A DNA stretch of 64,000 nt, taken from assembly GCF_000346615.1 (NCBI RefSeq), contig NZ_ANNU01000019.1:106392-170391 (forward strand), in the 5' to 3' direction. Made by a program: the position numbers and the translations under genes. How positions within the stretch are numbered: position 1 is the stretch's first letter; every line of letters starts with the position of its first letter. Shown one piece after another: positions 48,455-58,106 of the stretch. The DNA comes from Nafulsella turpanensis ZLM-10 (GTDB lineage Bacteria; Bacteroidota; Bacteroidia; Cytophagales; Cyclobacteriaceae). The notes under the pieces were generated by a model. It ran no database searches. It was not told the DNA's origin and worked only from the letters and a program-made list of their open reading frames with translations.

Positions 48455-50440
48455 TTATTTGTTCTCTTTTAGTAGCCTGAATGCCTTTTGGCCTTTCCTT
48501 GTGTTCATCTGGATAAATAGTAAGCCGGCAGGTACACCATTCAGAGAAATGGATGTTTGTTGCGTGCTAAGCTCTTGCTGCTTTACTTTTCGACCATCTG
48601 CCGTATAAATTGTCAGGAGCACCGGCGCCGAAGGAATATCAGGTAGCAGCACACGAAACTGGCCTCTTGCCGGGTTTGGTACAATGGAGACCTTCTCAAG
48701 CAGGGGATCTTTTATGCCGGTAGGGGTATCTTCTGTTACCTTAATCTCCTGGCTATAGGAGTTGCTGCATCCCTCGTTGTTCCATACAGTATATTTAATG
48801 GTGTGCACTCCATTTCCGGCAGTGGAAGGGTTAAAGGTGCTTCCCTCCATTCCGGGGCCCCAGAATTCGCCACCTGCAGGCTGCCCGTTAAGGGTAAGGG
48901 CAGGAGCGCTTACAATGACTGAATCGGGCAGGCCGCTGAAGCTGGCATCTGCCACCGGACTGCTGCATCCACTCATTGTAAAATCTGCCACCAGCGGGAG
49001 GTGGTCGGAGGCTTCCGCATCAGCGGTGGAAAGGCCGTAAGCAGCCAGTTTCTCAGCAGGGGTTTCCATGATGTTCAGTATAAAGCTTTTCTGTACTTCC
49101 AGCATACTGTTGGTGTAAATGATAAAGTCCATTCGGCCGGCAGGGTAGTGGGAGCCTGCATTGTACCAGGTATAGGCAAAAGGATGGTCGGTATGCAGGG
49201 GCATTAAGTCAGTGAGTGTGCTGCCATCCCAATCCGGTGCGCCGCCGCTGCCGAATTCGTCGGTATTTTGAATGTCGCCATTCAGGAGGGTGCGGAGCTG
49301 CTGATTATCGCCCACAAGGTTCAGGTCGCCCGAAATAACAATGGGGGTATTGGCGGGCAGGTCAACATTACCTCCTGTTGTTTTGGCATCCAGTATAAAA
49401 GCAATAATAGCATCGCCCTCCTGCTGCCGAAGATTATCTTCATCGCAGCAACGCAGGTGCGAATTGATTACAACAATATCGCGGGGGTAAATACTGTCTG
49501 GCAGGTCAATCATGGAAGCTGCGAGGCGTGATCCGGGGAAAACTTCCCAATTTTCAACAATTGGATACCTGGAGACGGTAATATTACCATATACGGGTTT
49601 AGAGGCATACCAGCCTTCCCCGGACTCGAGTGGAAGGTGGGTGTTGAAAAAGTTTTCAGCTTCCTCGGGTGAGGTATCCCAGTTCTCATTCAGGGTGAGG
49701 ATGTCTGGCTGAAGGGCCTGGTAAATTCGGGCAAACATGTCTGAGCGCTCTCTTACTGTCAGGCCATCGTGAAGTACGTTATGGGTAATTAATCTGATTT
49801 GCGGCGCAGACAATTCCTGCTGCTCTAATGTAAGGGGAGTATAGTTTTGCAGCAGGCCTTCCTGGAGAGTATAGGTAAGTGCGCCTTCATTCGGGAGCAA
49901 ATCCCCACTGTTAGCCTCTTCTATAACATAGTGGAAGGCCCCCTGGCTAAAGAGCGGTGTCGAAATTTCGGACAGACCTTCCCTGCTAAGGGCAATTTCA
50001 TACTCACTGGAAGTGGCAGTCGGTAAGCTTATGAGCCCGATATCATTCAGAGAATGGGAGGTAGTGCCATTTTCATTGATGTAGAGAACATCTCTACTCC
50101 CGGCTGCAATAATCAGGTCGGCGCCTATGCCTGCAACAGACCTGCCGGTGGCCGCATTGAGGTCGGTGTCCAGGTAAATATTAACATCTGCAGGATTAAT
50201 GGCGTAGTCATTATCGTGAAGCTTGTAAGGCTTGTCGGCCTTCAGGTAAAAGTAAACATACTCCTCGTCGTTCGTAACACTTACAGCAGAGAGGTCCGGG
50301 CCGGTTCTTTCTTCAGCGGGCTCTGTATAGCTTTCTGCGCCAAAGCTCTCCCAATCTGTAAAGGCACCGTCAATCCGTACCTGTGCCTGTAGGCAGAGGG
50401 TGGAGACCAGGAGTAATCCCAGGAGTAATGTTTTCTTCAT
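48455..50440 (-). CDS. Secreted endonuclease/exonuclease/phosphatase-family protein with T9SS signal
   Basis: The 661-residue surface or secreted protein has a signal peptide (TLLLGLLLVSTLCLQAQ), then a beta-sandwich resembling DOMON/CBM9 (about 21-190: RIDGAFTDWESFGAE, EYVYFYLKADKPYKLHDND). An EEP catalytic domain follows (about 210-500) with LTLNENWD, VISGDLNLVGDNQ and ASDHLPLVADF. The last ~80 residues form a T9SS type A sorting domain (VSIVPNPARGQFRVLLPD...VPAGLLFIQMN). DNA/RNA or phosphodiester hydrolysis outside the cell is likely; the substrate is unknown. A 7-bp tandem repeat abuts the start codon. Confidence 0.86.
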   Translation of the reverse strand: MKKTLLLGLLLVSTLCLQAQVRIDGAFTDWESFGAESYTEPAEERTGPDLSAVSVTNDEEYVYFYLKADKPYKLHDNDYAINPADVNIYLDTDLNAATGRSVAGIGADLIIAAGSRDVLYINENGTTSHSLNDIGLISLPTATSSEYEIALSREGLSEISTPLFSQGAFHYVIEEANSGDLLPNEGALTYTLQEGLLQNYTPLTLEQQELSAPQIRLITHNVLHDGLTVRERSDMFARIYQALQPDILTLNENWDTSPEEAENFFNTHLPLESGEGWYASKPVYGNITVSRYPIVENWEVFPGSRLAASMIDLPDSIYPRDIVVINSHLRCCDEDNLRQQEGDAIIAFILDAKTTGGNVDLPANTPIVISGDLNLVGDNQQLRTLLNGDIQNTDEFGSGGAPDWDGSTLTDLMPLHTDHPFAYTWYNAGSHYPAGRMDFIIYTNSMLEVQKSFILNIMETPAEKLAAYGLSTADAEASDHLPLVADFTMSGCSSPVADASFSGLPDSVIVSAPALTLNGQPAGGEFWGPGMEGSTFNPSTAGNGVHTIKYTVWNNEGCSNSYSQEIKVTEDTPTGIKDPLLEKVSIVPNPARGQFRVLLPDIPSAPVLLTIYTADGRKVKQQELSTQQTSISLNGVPAGLLFIQMNTRKGQKAFRLLKENK

Positions 50441-50484
50441 AGGAGATAGGAGATAGGAGATAGGAGATAGGAGATAGGAGATAG
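50441..50484. repeat. Six-copy AGGAGAT heptamer repeat abutting a start codon
   Basis: Just over six perfect tandem copies of the 7-mer AGGAGAT start at the base after the nuclease ATG (minus strand, where the units read CCTATCT/ATCTCCT). They occupy the whole ribosome-binding region. Copy-number change by slippage would alter spacing between the promoter or 5' end and the start codon. Confidence 0.9.
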
Positions 50485-50494
50485 GCGGAGGTGG

Positions 50495-50532
50495 TGAAAA
50501 AAGAAAGCCTTGGCAATGGGTGCCAGGGCTTT
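50495..50532 (-). terminator. Terminator of mtaB
   Basis: Arms 50504-50515 and 50521-50532 (AAAGCC..TGGCA / TGCCA..GGCTTT with one wobble) are followed on the minus strand by CTTTTTTC. The hairpin lies just downstream of the mtaB stop. Confidence 0.8.
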
Positions 50533-50535
50533 CAT

Positions 50536-51855
50536 TTATGCGTGTACAATGTAGTTTTCTGTTTCGGCCACTTCCATATGGCCATTTTTACCTATACCGG
50601 TGAGGATTACCGGCTTCAGTTCGTTGATAAGCACAGGGTCGTACTTAGCCGTTACCCTTACATAGTTCTCTGTAAAACCATGCATGTGCCCGTCCTGTAC
50701 ATCATCTTCGAACAAAACAGTGGCGCTCCTGCCGATATTCTGTTCATAGAAGTGTCGTTTCTTCTTTTCGCTGAGGTTGCGGAGCATCCGGCTCCGGCGG
50801 TTCCGCTCCTTCATGGGTACTACCTCTTCCATTTCAGTGGCAGCCGTATTGGCTCTTTCGGAATAGGTAAATACATGTAAATAGCTTACCTCCAGTTCAT
50901 TGATAAAGTGGTAGGTTTCCAGGAAATCCTCTTCTGTTTCACCGGGGAAGCCAACAATAACGTCCACCCCTATACAGGCATGAGGCATCCGTTGCTTAAT
51001 ATGGGCAACTCTTTCAGCATATAACTCCCGCTGGTAGCGGCGGTGCATGCTTTTGAGTATTTTATTGCTGCCCGACTGAAGCGGAATGTGGAAGTGCGGA
51101 ACAAAGCGCTTCGAATCTGCCACAAAATCAATAATATCGTCGCTAAGCAGGTTAGGTTCTATGGAAGAAATGCGGAAGCGTTCAATGCCTTCCACCTCGT
51201 CCAGCTCCTTTACCAGATCGTAGAAGCGTTCTTTTCGCCGGCCCTCCTGTATACCAAAGTCGCCGATATTTACGCCTGTAAGCACTACTTCTTTTACATC
51301 GGTAGCGGCAATTTCGCGGGCCGAAGTTACAATATTGGCAATGCTGTTGCTGCGGCTTTTGCCGCGGGCCAGCGGAATGGTGCAAAAGGCACAGTTGTAA
51401 TTGCAGCCATCCTGCACCTTCAGGAAGGTGCGGGTGCGATCGCCATAGGAGAAGGCATTGTGGAAGGTGTTGGCTTCGCTGATTTCGCTGGCAAATACCC
51501 GGGCCGAGGGCTCTTTTACAAAGCCATCGAGTAGCTCTATGAGCCGGAATTTTTCCGCCGCCCCCAAAACAGCATCCACACCAGGTATTTCCGATATTTC
51601 CGTTGGCTTGAGCTGTGCATAGCAGCCAATGATGGCAACAAAAGCATCAGGATTAATTTTTTGGGCCTCCCGTACAATCTTGCGGCACTTTTTATCCGCA
51701 TTATCGGTAACGGAGCAGGTGTTGATAATATAAATATCCGGTTGCTCTTCAAACTCCACTTTTTTATAGCCTTTCTGTTCGAAAAGGCGTGAAATGGAAG
51801 AGGTTTCCGAGAAATTTAATTTACAACCTAATGTATAAAAAGCTACTTTCCTCAT
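50536..51855 (-). CDS. mtaB: tRNA t6A37 methylthiotransferase
   Basis: The 439-residue radical-SAM enzyme adds a methylthio group to t6A37 of tRNA. It has the N-terminal MTTase cluster cysteines (TLGCKLNFSE, INTCSVTDNADKKCR, IIGCYAQ). The radical-SAM CX3CX2C motif is DGCNYNCAFCTIPLARG near residue 150, with GVNIGDFGIQ and VGFPGETEEDF further on. A C-terminal TRAM-like domain is present. The family pattern fits MtaB rather than MiaB (which would partner with MiaE) or RimO. Its 5' neighbour on the minus strand, the sulfatase gene, ends 17 bp upstream. Confidence 0.93.
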   Translation of the reverse strand: MRKVAFYTLGCKLNFSETSSISRLFEQKGYKKVEFEEQPDIYIINTCSVTDNADKKCRKIVREAQKINPDAFVAIIGCYAQLKPTEISEIPGVDAVLGAAEKFRLIELLDGFVKEPSARVFASEISEANTFHNAFSYGDRTRTFLKVQDGCNYNCAFCTIPLARGKSRSNSIANIVTSAREIAATDVKEVVLTGVNIGDFGIQEGRRKERFYDLVKELDEVEGIERFRISSIEPNLLSDDIIDFVADSKRFVPHFHIPLQSGSNKILKSMHRRYQRELYAERVAHIKQRMPHACIGVDVIVGFPGETEEDFLETYHFINELEVSYLHVFTYSERANTAATEMEEVVPMKERNRRSRMLRNLSEKKKRHFYEQNIGRSATVLFEDDVQDGHMHGFTENYVRVTAKYDPVLINELKPVILTGIGKNGHMEVAETENYIVHA

Positions 51856-51872
51856 CTTAGCAGCAAAGGTAC

Positions 51873-53708
51873 TTAATTATTCAGATAGTCGCCAAAACTT
51901 TGCTGCAGGTATGCTTTTGCATAATCCAGTTGTGCTTTGTGTCCATCTCCCTCCTGTTCAATCATTTGCCTGCCCACATGGTCGAAGGAAAGGTAGCTGC
52001 TGTCGGTGAGCAGGCCCACTCCTTCTTTAAAAAAACAAGGGGCAAAGGCAGGGTTGCCGGGACTGAATATATCTCTGCTCCAGCGGTACTCCTTTGCAGG
52101 TATATTTAGTTGCCTGAGAAGGGTGGCTGCCAGGTCAGTTTGGGAGGCAGTGCTGCCGATAACCGCAGGCGGCGATTGAAGGGCGCCTCCGAACCAGAGC
52201 ATGGGAATGTGAAATTTTTCTTTGCTGTATACAGGGCTGCGACCGGGATAGGTATGGCCATGGTCGGCAAGGATGATAAAGAGCGTATTTTCATACCATC
52301 CTTTCGTTTTGGCCTGCTCCACGAACTGGCCGATGGCGCCATCGGTATAGTGGAGGGAATTGAGAAACCGGGCAGTAGTGCCGGAGTTTTTATAAATGCC
52401 CTTGCCAGGGAAGTCGAAAGGCTCGTGGCTGCTAAGGGTAAAAAAGACCTTAAAGAAAGGTGCTGATTCTTTCGCATCCTCTTCAATATCATTAAAAAGG
52501 CGCTGTAGCACCACCTCATCGTGGGCTCCCCAGGGGCTGTTCAGCTCATCCTGCTTAAAATCTTTGGCGCTTACCTGCTGCTCAAAGCCGCCATGGTTAA
52601 GGTAGGACCGGAGGCTGGCAAAATCAAGGTCTCCGCCATAGTAAAAGGCGGTATGGTAGCCGGCATTTTTGAGCGACTGGCTTAGGTGGGGGAGGGAGCT
52701 GGTTTGCTCAGGCTTACTCAGCAGGCTTAGAGTTGGCAGGGCAGGTCTCCCGCTTAAAATAGCCACCAGGCCTTTGTCGCTCCGATCTCCACTGGCATAA
52801 AAGTTTGAAAACAGTAGCCCTTCGGCAGATAAGGCATTAAAATGGGGCGTCACCTCTTTTATGCCACCCAGACTACCGACAGCCTTGGCAGTAAGACTTT
52901 CCCAAATAATCAGTACAATATTAGGTTTGCCTCCCCGAACCAGCTGTTGCGGAGGTGCCGGATTAGCAGGATATAGTTCTTTTACAAGTTTGCTGGCAGT
53001 AGCAGAGGGCAGGTAGCGATAGGGATTGATTTCTGGATTTGTCGTTTGGGCAATAGAGTAAACGAAATTCCAGGGGACATTAATGGCCGCCTGGTTGGCA
53101 AAGTGCTGGTCCGAAAAGTAAGCATTAATCCTGCGGGCTGGCAGGAGAATAAACAGCAGCGCAGTAAATGACAGGTATACCGGTAACAGGCGAAAACTTT
53201 GCCGTGTAAAATGGGTGGTTAGTGGATGCAGCAGCTGGCGGTAAGCCTGGCTAAAAAAGAGGTTAATGAGCACATTAAGTAAAATGAGCAGCCAGAGGGG
53301 AGAGGAGCCAACGGAAACCATCATCTCCTGCGGAGTATTCAGGTACAGGAGTGGACTGGCGTCGAGGCGAAAACCCCATATGCGGAAAAGTTCCAGATCG
53401 GAAGTGCAGAGGAGGGTAACGAGAAAAATAAGGAAGCAGGTATAATAGTTAAGGAAGCTGCTGATCCAGCTTTTTGCTCCGGAAGCTGCAGAAATACTTA
53501 TCAGTAAAAAAGGAATGAGGCATATACCTGCAGTTACGGAAAGGTCGAGCCGGAGACCATTTAAAAAGGTAAAAATTATCGTTTGCCAGTGCAACTGGGT
53601 TGAAAGCTCCTGGTGGTAGAGTAGAAAAACCGCCCTGATAAAGAAAAAATAACTTAACCAGAAAATAAAATAAGCCGCCATAAAAAGGCCTCTCTTCTTT
53701 ATGCTCAT
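51873..53708 (-). CDS. LTA synthase-family sulfatase/phosphotransferase
   Basis: The ~611-residue membrane enzyme has five N-terminal transmembrane helices (residues ~5-215) and an extracytoplasmic sulfatase-fold domain. The catalytic Thr/Ser region is NIVLIIWESLTAKAVGSLGG, followed by SGDRSDKGLVAILSGRPALP, SLHYTDGAIGQFVEQAK and IILADHGHTYPG with metal-binding Asp-His. The family includes lipoteichoic acid synthases and, in Gram-negatives, enzymes that transfer phosphoglycerol or phosphoethanolamine to envelope glycans. The substrate here is unknown. The start MSIKKRGLFM at 53708 is preferred over 53753. Confidence 0.9.
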   Translation of the reverse strand: MSIKKRGLFMAAYFIFWLSYFFFIRAVFLLYHQELSTQLHWQTIIFTFLNGLRLDLSVTAGICLIPFLLISISAASGAKSWISSFLNYYTCFLIFLVTLLCTSDLELFRIWGFRLDASPLLYLNTPQEMMVSVGSSPLWLLILLNVLINLFFSQAYRQLLHPLTTHFTRQSFRLLPVYLSFTALLFILLPARRINAYFSDQHFANQAAINVPWNFVYSIAQTTNPEINPYRYLPSATASKLVKELYPANPAPPQQLVRGGKPNIVLIIWESLTAKAVGSLGGIKEVTPHFNALSAEGLLFSNFYASGDRSDKGLVAILSGRPALPTLSLLSKPEQTSSLPHLSQSLKNAGYHTAFYYGGDLDFASLRSYLNHGGFEQQVSAKDFKQDELNSPWGAHDEVVLQRLFNDIEEDAKESAPFFKVFFTLSSHEPFDFPGKGIYKNSGTTARFLNSLHYTDGAIGQFVEQAKTKGWYENTLFIILADHGHTYPGRSPVYSKEKFHIPMLWFGGALQSPPAVIGSTASQTDLAATLLRQLNIPAKEYRWSRDIFSPGNPAFAPCFFKEGVGLLTDSSYLSFDHVGRQMIEQEGDGHKAQLDYAKAYLQQSFGDYLNN

Positions 53709-53932
53709 ATCACTTTCTTTCCAGTGGTTAAAAAGCAAGAACAGTAAAGACAACTTCTGCTGTTACTGGAAGCGTGCATCATGGTTTTGGAATGGGTTTA
53801 AAATTTAACCTGATTTCAGTAAAAAGGTGATTGATTTTATAAAGTAGGTTTGAAATGAAACTTATATTTTTTAATGAGGTAATAAATACTATTTTTATAC
53901 CTTAAATTTAAAGCACACCTCACGAAGAAAAT

Positions 53933-56113
53933 ATGAATTTCAGATTTAAAGCCCTGGAAAAGGCACTGAGCCATGAACCGGTTCCGGTAAACACCATCTC
54001 TTCAAAAATTTCGGAGTACTATGGACAGAACGTATTTGATAAAGAAATGATGCGTTCGACCCTTTCGGCTGATATTTATGAGCAGCTGATGAAGACCATT
54101 GAAAAAGGAAGCCGGATGGAGCCCCATGTTGCTGAAGCCGTAGCATCTGCCATGCGTTCATGGGCTATCGATAAAGGGGCTACCCACTACACCCACTGGT
54201 TTCAGCCACTCACGGGTGCGACCGCCGAAAAGCACGATTCCTTTTTTGAGCCGGGTTCCGACGGACGTGGCATAGAAAAGTTTAAAGGTTCGGCCCTGGT
54301 TCAGCAGGAGCCCGATGCCTCTTCATTCCCGAGTGGAGGTATTCGTAATACCTTCGAAGCTCGTGGATATACCGCCTGGGATCCAACCTCCCCGGCTTTT
54401 TTAATGGAGAACGGGAGTGCAAAAACACTTTGTATTCCTACCGTTTTTGTGTCTTACACCAGCGAGGCACTTGACTATAAAACCCCTTTACTTAAAACTT
54501 TGGCTTTTATCGATAAAGCGGCCACTTTGGTGTGCCAGGAGCTGTTCGATAAGAATGTGACCCAGGTAAAAGCAAGTCTTGGAATTGAGCAGGAGTACTT
54601 CCTGATCGATCGCGCTATTTACCAGTCGCGCCCCGACCTGGTAATGGCAGGACGTACCGTATTTGGCCATGCACCGGCAAAAGGGCAGCAGCTGGATGAT
54701 CACTATTTCGGTTCCATTCCCACACGGGTGCATAATTATATGGTGGAACTGGAGATGGAGGCGCACAAGCTGGGGATTCCGATTCGTACCCGCCATAATG
54801 AAGTAGCGCCACGGCAGTTTGAGCTGGCTCCCATGTTCGAGGAAGCCAACCTGGCAGTAGACCATAACCAGTTGTTAATGGACCTGATGGATAAGGTAGC
54901 CGAGCGGCATAATTTTAAAGTACTGCTACACGAAAAGCCTTTTGCCAATGTAAATGGCAGCGGAAAGCATAATAACTGGTCGCTGATAACCAGTACCGGT
55001 AAAAACCTGCTGGCGCCAAGCAGCAAGGCGAAAGAAAACCTGCAGTTCCTGACTTTCTTTGTTAATACCATTAAAGCGGTACATGAGTATAACGGGCTGC
55101 TGCGGGCTTCCATCGCTTCGGAAAGTAACGACTTTCGCCTGGGAGCTAATGAGGCGCCGCCTGCGATTGTATCGGCCTTTATAGGTTCGCAAATGACAAA
55201 AGTGCTGAACGAGCTGGAGAAAAACTCTACCATTGAAATCGAGAAGGGCGATAATATGTATATGAAGCTGGGTATCAATAAAATTCCGCCTATTCTGCTC
55301 GACAACACCGACCGTAATCGTACCTCGCCTTTTGCTTTTACCGGCAATAAGTTTGAGTTCAGGGCTGTAGGCTCTTCGGCCAATAGTGCCTCGGCCATGA
55401 TTGTGCTCAATGCCATCGTAGGGCAGCAGCTGCTACGTTTTAAGGCAGATGTGGACAAGCTGACCAGCAAAGGGGAAAAGAAGGAGATGGCGGTGATAAA
55501 AGTGCTCCGCCGTTATATCAAGGAATCCAAAGATATTCGTTTCGAAGGCAATGGCTACAGCGATGAGTGGATTGCCGAGGCAGAGCGTCGCGGGCTTACA
55601 AATATTAAAAATACGCCGGAAGCCCTGGATGAATACCTGACTGATAAGGCCAAAAAGCTTTTTGTAGATAACAAGCTGTTTACAGAAGTAGAGTTGGAGG
55701 CGCGCCAGGAAATCAGGCTGGAGAACTATATTATGCGAGTGCAGATAGAGTCCAGGATTATTGGTGACCTATCGCAAAACCATATTATACCGGCTGTGCT
55801 GCGGTACCAGCACCAACTGGTAAAGGGCCTGAATGGTATGAAAAATATAGGCCTGGAGTTAGAAGGCTCAGTGGCATATGAAACTGTTACCGAAATCAGT
55901 ACTCACCTTAATACGGTTAAAACCTTGGTAAGAGGAATGATAGAAGCTCGAAAAGCTGCCAATAAAATCGAGAATACCCGCGAAAAAGCCATTTATTATA
56001 AAGATATCCGGGAGCAGTATTTCAGCCAGATTCGTTATCATGTTGATAAGCTGGAGTTTCTGGTCGATGACTCCATGTGGCCATTAGCCAAGTATCGGGA
56101 AATTCTCTTTTAG
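53933..56113 (+). CDS. glnN: Glutamine synthetase type III
   Basis: The 726-residue GSIII is the large form typical of Bacteroidota. It begins FRFKALEKALSHEPVPV, has FTHWFQPLTG-type HYTHWFQPLTGATAEKHDSF, the GIEQEYFLIDR metal site, RHNEVAPRQFELAPMFEEAN, and the ATP/glutamate segment HEKPFANVNGSGKHNNWS. DNTDRNRTSPFAFTGNKFEFRAVGSS comes near the middle of the C-terminal half. It makes glutamine from glutamate and ammonia as the main nitrogen-assimilation step. The start MNFRFKALEK at 53933 follows an AT-rich region with no SD. No leader ORF with Gln codons was found upstream. Confidence 0.97.
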   Translation: MNFRFKALEKALSHEPVPVNTISSKISEYYGQNVFDKEMMRSTLSADIYEQLMKTIEKGSRMEPHVAEAVASAMRSWAIDKGATHYTHWFQPLTGATAEKHDSFFEPGSDGRGIEKFKGSALVQQEPDASSFPSGGIRNTFEARGYTAWDPTSPAFLMENGSAKTLCIPTVFVSYTSEALDYKTPLLKTLAFIDKAATLVCQELFDKNVTQVKASLGIEQEYFLIDRAIYQSRPDLVMAGRTVFGHAPAKGQQLDDHYFGSIPTRVHNYMVELEMEAHKLGIPIRTRHNEVAPRQFELAPMFEEANLAVDHNQLLMDLMDKVAERHNFKVLLHEKPFANVNGSGKHNNWSLITSTGKNLLAPSSKAKENLQFLTFFVNTIKAVHEYNGLLRASIASESNDFRLGANEAPPAIVSAFIGSQMTKVLNELEKNSTIEIEKGDNMYMKLGINKIPPILLDNTDRNRTSPFAFTGNKFEFRAVGSSANSASAMIVLNAIVGQQLLRFKADVDKLTSKGEKKEMAVIKVLRRYIKESKDIRFEGNGYSDEWIAEAERRGLTNIKNTPEALDEYLTDKAKKLFVDNKLFTEVELEARQEIRLENYIMRVQIESRIIGDLSQNHIIPAVLRYQHQLVKGLNGMKNIGLELEGSVAYETVTEISTHLNTVKTLVRGMIEARKAANKIENTREKAIYYKDIREQYFSQIRYHVDKLEFLVDDSMWPLAKYREILF

Positions 56114-56134
56114 AGCATAGAATTTAAAACGCTG

Positions 56135-56167
56135 AAACCTGCTGCCTGTAAAATGCAGCAGGTTTTT
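56135..56167. terminator. Terminator after glnN
   Basis: AAACCTGCTGC (56135-56145) pairs with GCAGCAGGTTT (56155-56165), then a T-run. It sits directly against the convergent gene's stop. Confidence 0.9.
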
Positions 56168-56782
56168 TTATGCTTCGATTTTCAGTAAACGAAGGTACTG
56201 CTGAAAGCAGTTTCGGGCAAAAGAAGGTAGCTGCTGGTATTCCTCCAGCGGAAGCTTTCGGCTTATCTTAAAAAAATCTTTATCCAGTAGTTCCTCTAAC
56301 TCATTAGACTTGAAGGAGGACAGAGGCCGGTAGTTGTCGGGCTGGAAGTGATACTCCCAGGGGGTATCGTTTACTGATGCAAAATCATCGGGAAGAGAAG
56401 AGGCTGGTAAGCTCTCAATTAGCGTGGGGCGAAAGGTGCGGAGAGAATGCCCCTGTAGGTGGAGCGTACAGCTGAAATAATTTCCCCACCAGAAGAAGGT
56501 GCGGAAAGAAAAAACATCTTCTTTGCTCAACAATCTCGGGTAATCCAGTACCAGATAGGGAAGCCCATGGTAATTTTCTCCTCTCGAAATTTTTGCCGAG
56601 CGCTGCAGGGCATGTGGTGGGAGCTCGTTTTTATGCTTATTTGCAACAGTAAGGAGCGCCTGTTGTGTTTCCGACAGCCACTGCTGCAGCTGCCGGATGG
56701 TCTTTCTTTTGGTAAGCAGAAAGTCTTTATCGTGCAGGTAGTTTAGTGCTTTTGCAGAAATGAGGGGAGGAGAAGGGCTCAT
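56168..56782 (-). CDS. Conserved hypothetical protein
   Basis: The 204-residue soluble basic protein is not recognised. Features are the N-terminal helix LLTKRKTIRQLQQWLSETQQALL, a central KISRGENYHGLPYLVLDYPRLLSKEDVFSFRTFFWWGNYFSCTLHLQG and a C-terminal helical region. The central block looks like a conserved core with many aromatics. It is convergent with glnN and 44 bp downstream of a small minus-strand gene. Confidence 0.7.
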   Translation of the reverse strand: MSPSPPLISAKALNYLHDKDFLLTKRKTIRQLQQWLSETQQALLTVANKHKNELPPHALQRSAKISRGENYHGLPYLVLDYPRLLSKEDVFSFRTFFWWGNYFSCTLHLQGHSLRTFRPTLIESLPASSLPDDFASVNDTPWEYHFQPDNYRPLSSFKSNELEELLDKDFFKISRKLPLEEYQQLPSFARNCFQQYLRLLKIEA

Positions 56783-56826
56783 ATGGTTATTAATTCCGTA
56801 AAAGGGTCAGCTACTCTGGTGAGAAT

Positions 56827-57054
56827 TTAATGCCGGTCGGGGCGCTGAATTACTTTAACAACCACTTCGTGCTGGTCGCCGTCCTCGTCCAGTAGCTGAA
56901 AGGTTACTATAGGGTTATCCTGCTTCAGCATCCCAGAGACTTCAACGATTTTCATATTATCCTTAAGCTTTTTCTGAATTTCATCTTTGCACTCCAGGAT
57001 GGCAGAGGCCAGGTTCACTTCAAATACGCTGGGGTTATAATCACCGGTTTTCAT
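56827..57054 (-). CDS. Small conserved hypothetical protein
   Basis: The 75-residue acidic soluble protein is unrecognised: VNLASAILECKDEIQKKLKDN followed by a beta-rich IVTFQLLDEDGDQHEVVVKVIQRPD. The amphipathic helix-then-strands layout suggests a small alpha-beta domain. It lies 47 bp downstream of the fabH-like gene on the same strand, so it is probably co-transcribed. Confidence 0.65.
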   Translation of the reverse strand: MKTGDYNPSVFEVNLASAILECKDEIQKKLKDNMKIVEVSGMLKQDNPIVTFQLLDEDGDQHEVVVKVIQRPDRH

Positions 57055-57101
57055 TCAATATTTTTTAAGTTTTTAACATAAAGTACTTCCTGCTTCTGAA
57101 A

Positions 57102-58106
57102 TCAGAAACGGATAAGGGCAGAAGCCCAGGTAAAGCCGCTGCCGAAAGCCGCCAGGCATATGAGCTGGTCTTCTTTCAGCAAACCTTCGGCCCATGCTTC
57201 GCTCAGGGCTATAGGAATGGAAGCCGCTGTGGTATTGCCATAGCGCATTATGTTGTTGTAAACCTTTTGGTCTGCCAGCCCTAACTGCTCCTGCAGGTAA
57301 TTGCTAATGCGCAGGTTTGCCTGGTGGGGCACGAGCAGGTCAATGTCCTGCTTCTGGAAGCCATTGGCGTCGAGGGCTTCCTGTATTACCTCCTGAAAGC
57401 GCACCACGGCATGTTTAAAAACCATGTTTCCGTTCATATGGGCGCGAATGGAAGGGCTTTCCATGAGTTGTGGACTAACCCGCTCCTCCGGGTGGCGGCT
57501 GCTGCCCGGGTCCTTCACGTACAATTCTTCTGCAAAGCGGCCATCGGCATGCAGGTGAGTGCTTAAAATACCTTTGCCTTTATCGTTGCTGGCCTGCAAA
57601 ACAGCAGCACCGGCTCCATCGCCAAAAATAACAGAAACATTGCGGCCGCGATTGTTCATTTCCATGAGGGATGACTGTATTTCGGCGCCTACCACCAGCA
57701 CATTTTTATACATGCCGGTTTTAATAAACTGGTCGGCCACCGACAGGCCATAAATAAAGCCGCTGCAGGCATTGCGAAGGTCCAGTGCGCCTATTCCTTC
57801 CAGTCCCAACTCCCGCTGGAGCAGTACTCCCGAGCCGGGGAAGAAATAATCGGGTGTAATGGTGGCCAGGACTATAAATTCAATATCCTTTACCTCCAGC
57901 CCTGCCCGCTCAATGGCCATTCGGCTGGCATGGGCCGACATACTGGCTACGGTATCCTTATCCGGATTAAAAAAGCGTCTTTCTTTTATGCCTGTGCGTT
58001 CGGTAATCCAGGCGTCGCTGGTATCCATCAGCTTTTCCAGATCGGCATTCGTTATCACATTCTCCGGCACATAATGTCCGATGCCGGTAATTTTGGAATG
58101 ATACAT
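57102..58106 (-). CDS. fabH: 3-Oxoacyl-ACP synthase III
   Basis: The 334-residue KAS III has the catalytic triad Cys in DLRNACSGFIYGLSVADQ (near residue 114), His in LLVPHQANLRISNYL and Asn in MRYGNTTAASIPIALSE. It would start fatty acid synthesis from acyl-CoA and malonyl-ACP, or act in a related branched or secondary acyl pathway; no fab cluster is adjacent. Start: MYHSKITGIGHYVPENVITN at 58106 matches the family N-terminus; the frame is open 25 codons further upstream. Confidence 0.92.
   Translation of the reverse strand: MYHSKITGIGHYVPENVITNADLEKLMDTSDAWITERTGIKERRFFNPDKDTVASMSAHASRMAIERAGLEVKDIEFIVLATITPDYFFPGSGVLLQRELGLEGIGALDLRNACSGFIYGLSVADQFIKTGMYKNVLVVGAEIQSSLMEMNNRGRNVSVIFGDGAGAAVLQASNDKGKGILSTHLHADGRFAEELYVKDPGSSRHPEERVSPQLMESPSIRAHMNGNMVFKHAVVRFQEVIQEALDANGFQKQDIDLLVPHQANLRISNYLQEQLGLADQKVYNNIMRYGNTTAASIPIALSEAWAEGLLKEDQLICLAAFGSGFTWASALIRF

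Noticed and set aside
53754..53932. Possible Gln-codon leader before glnN
   Set aside because: No ORF with a Gln run and no terminator-like hairpin close to the start.
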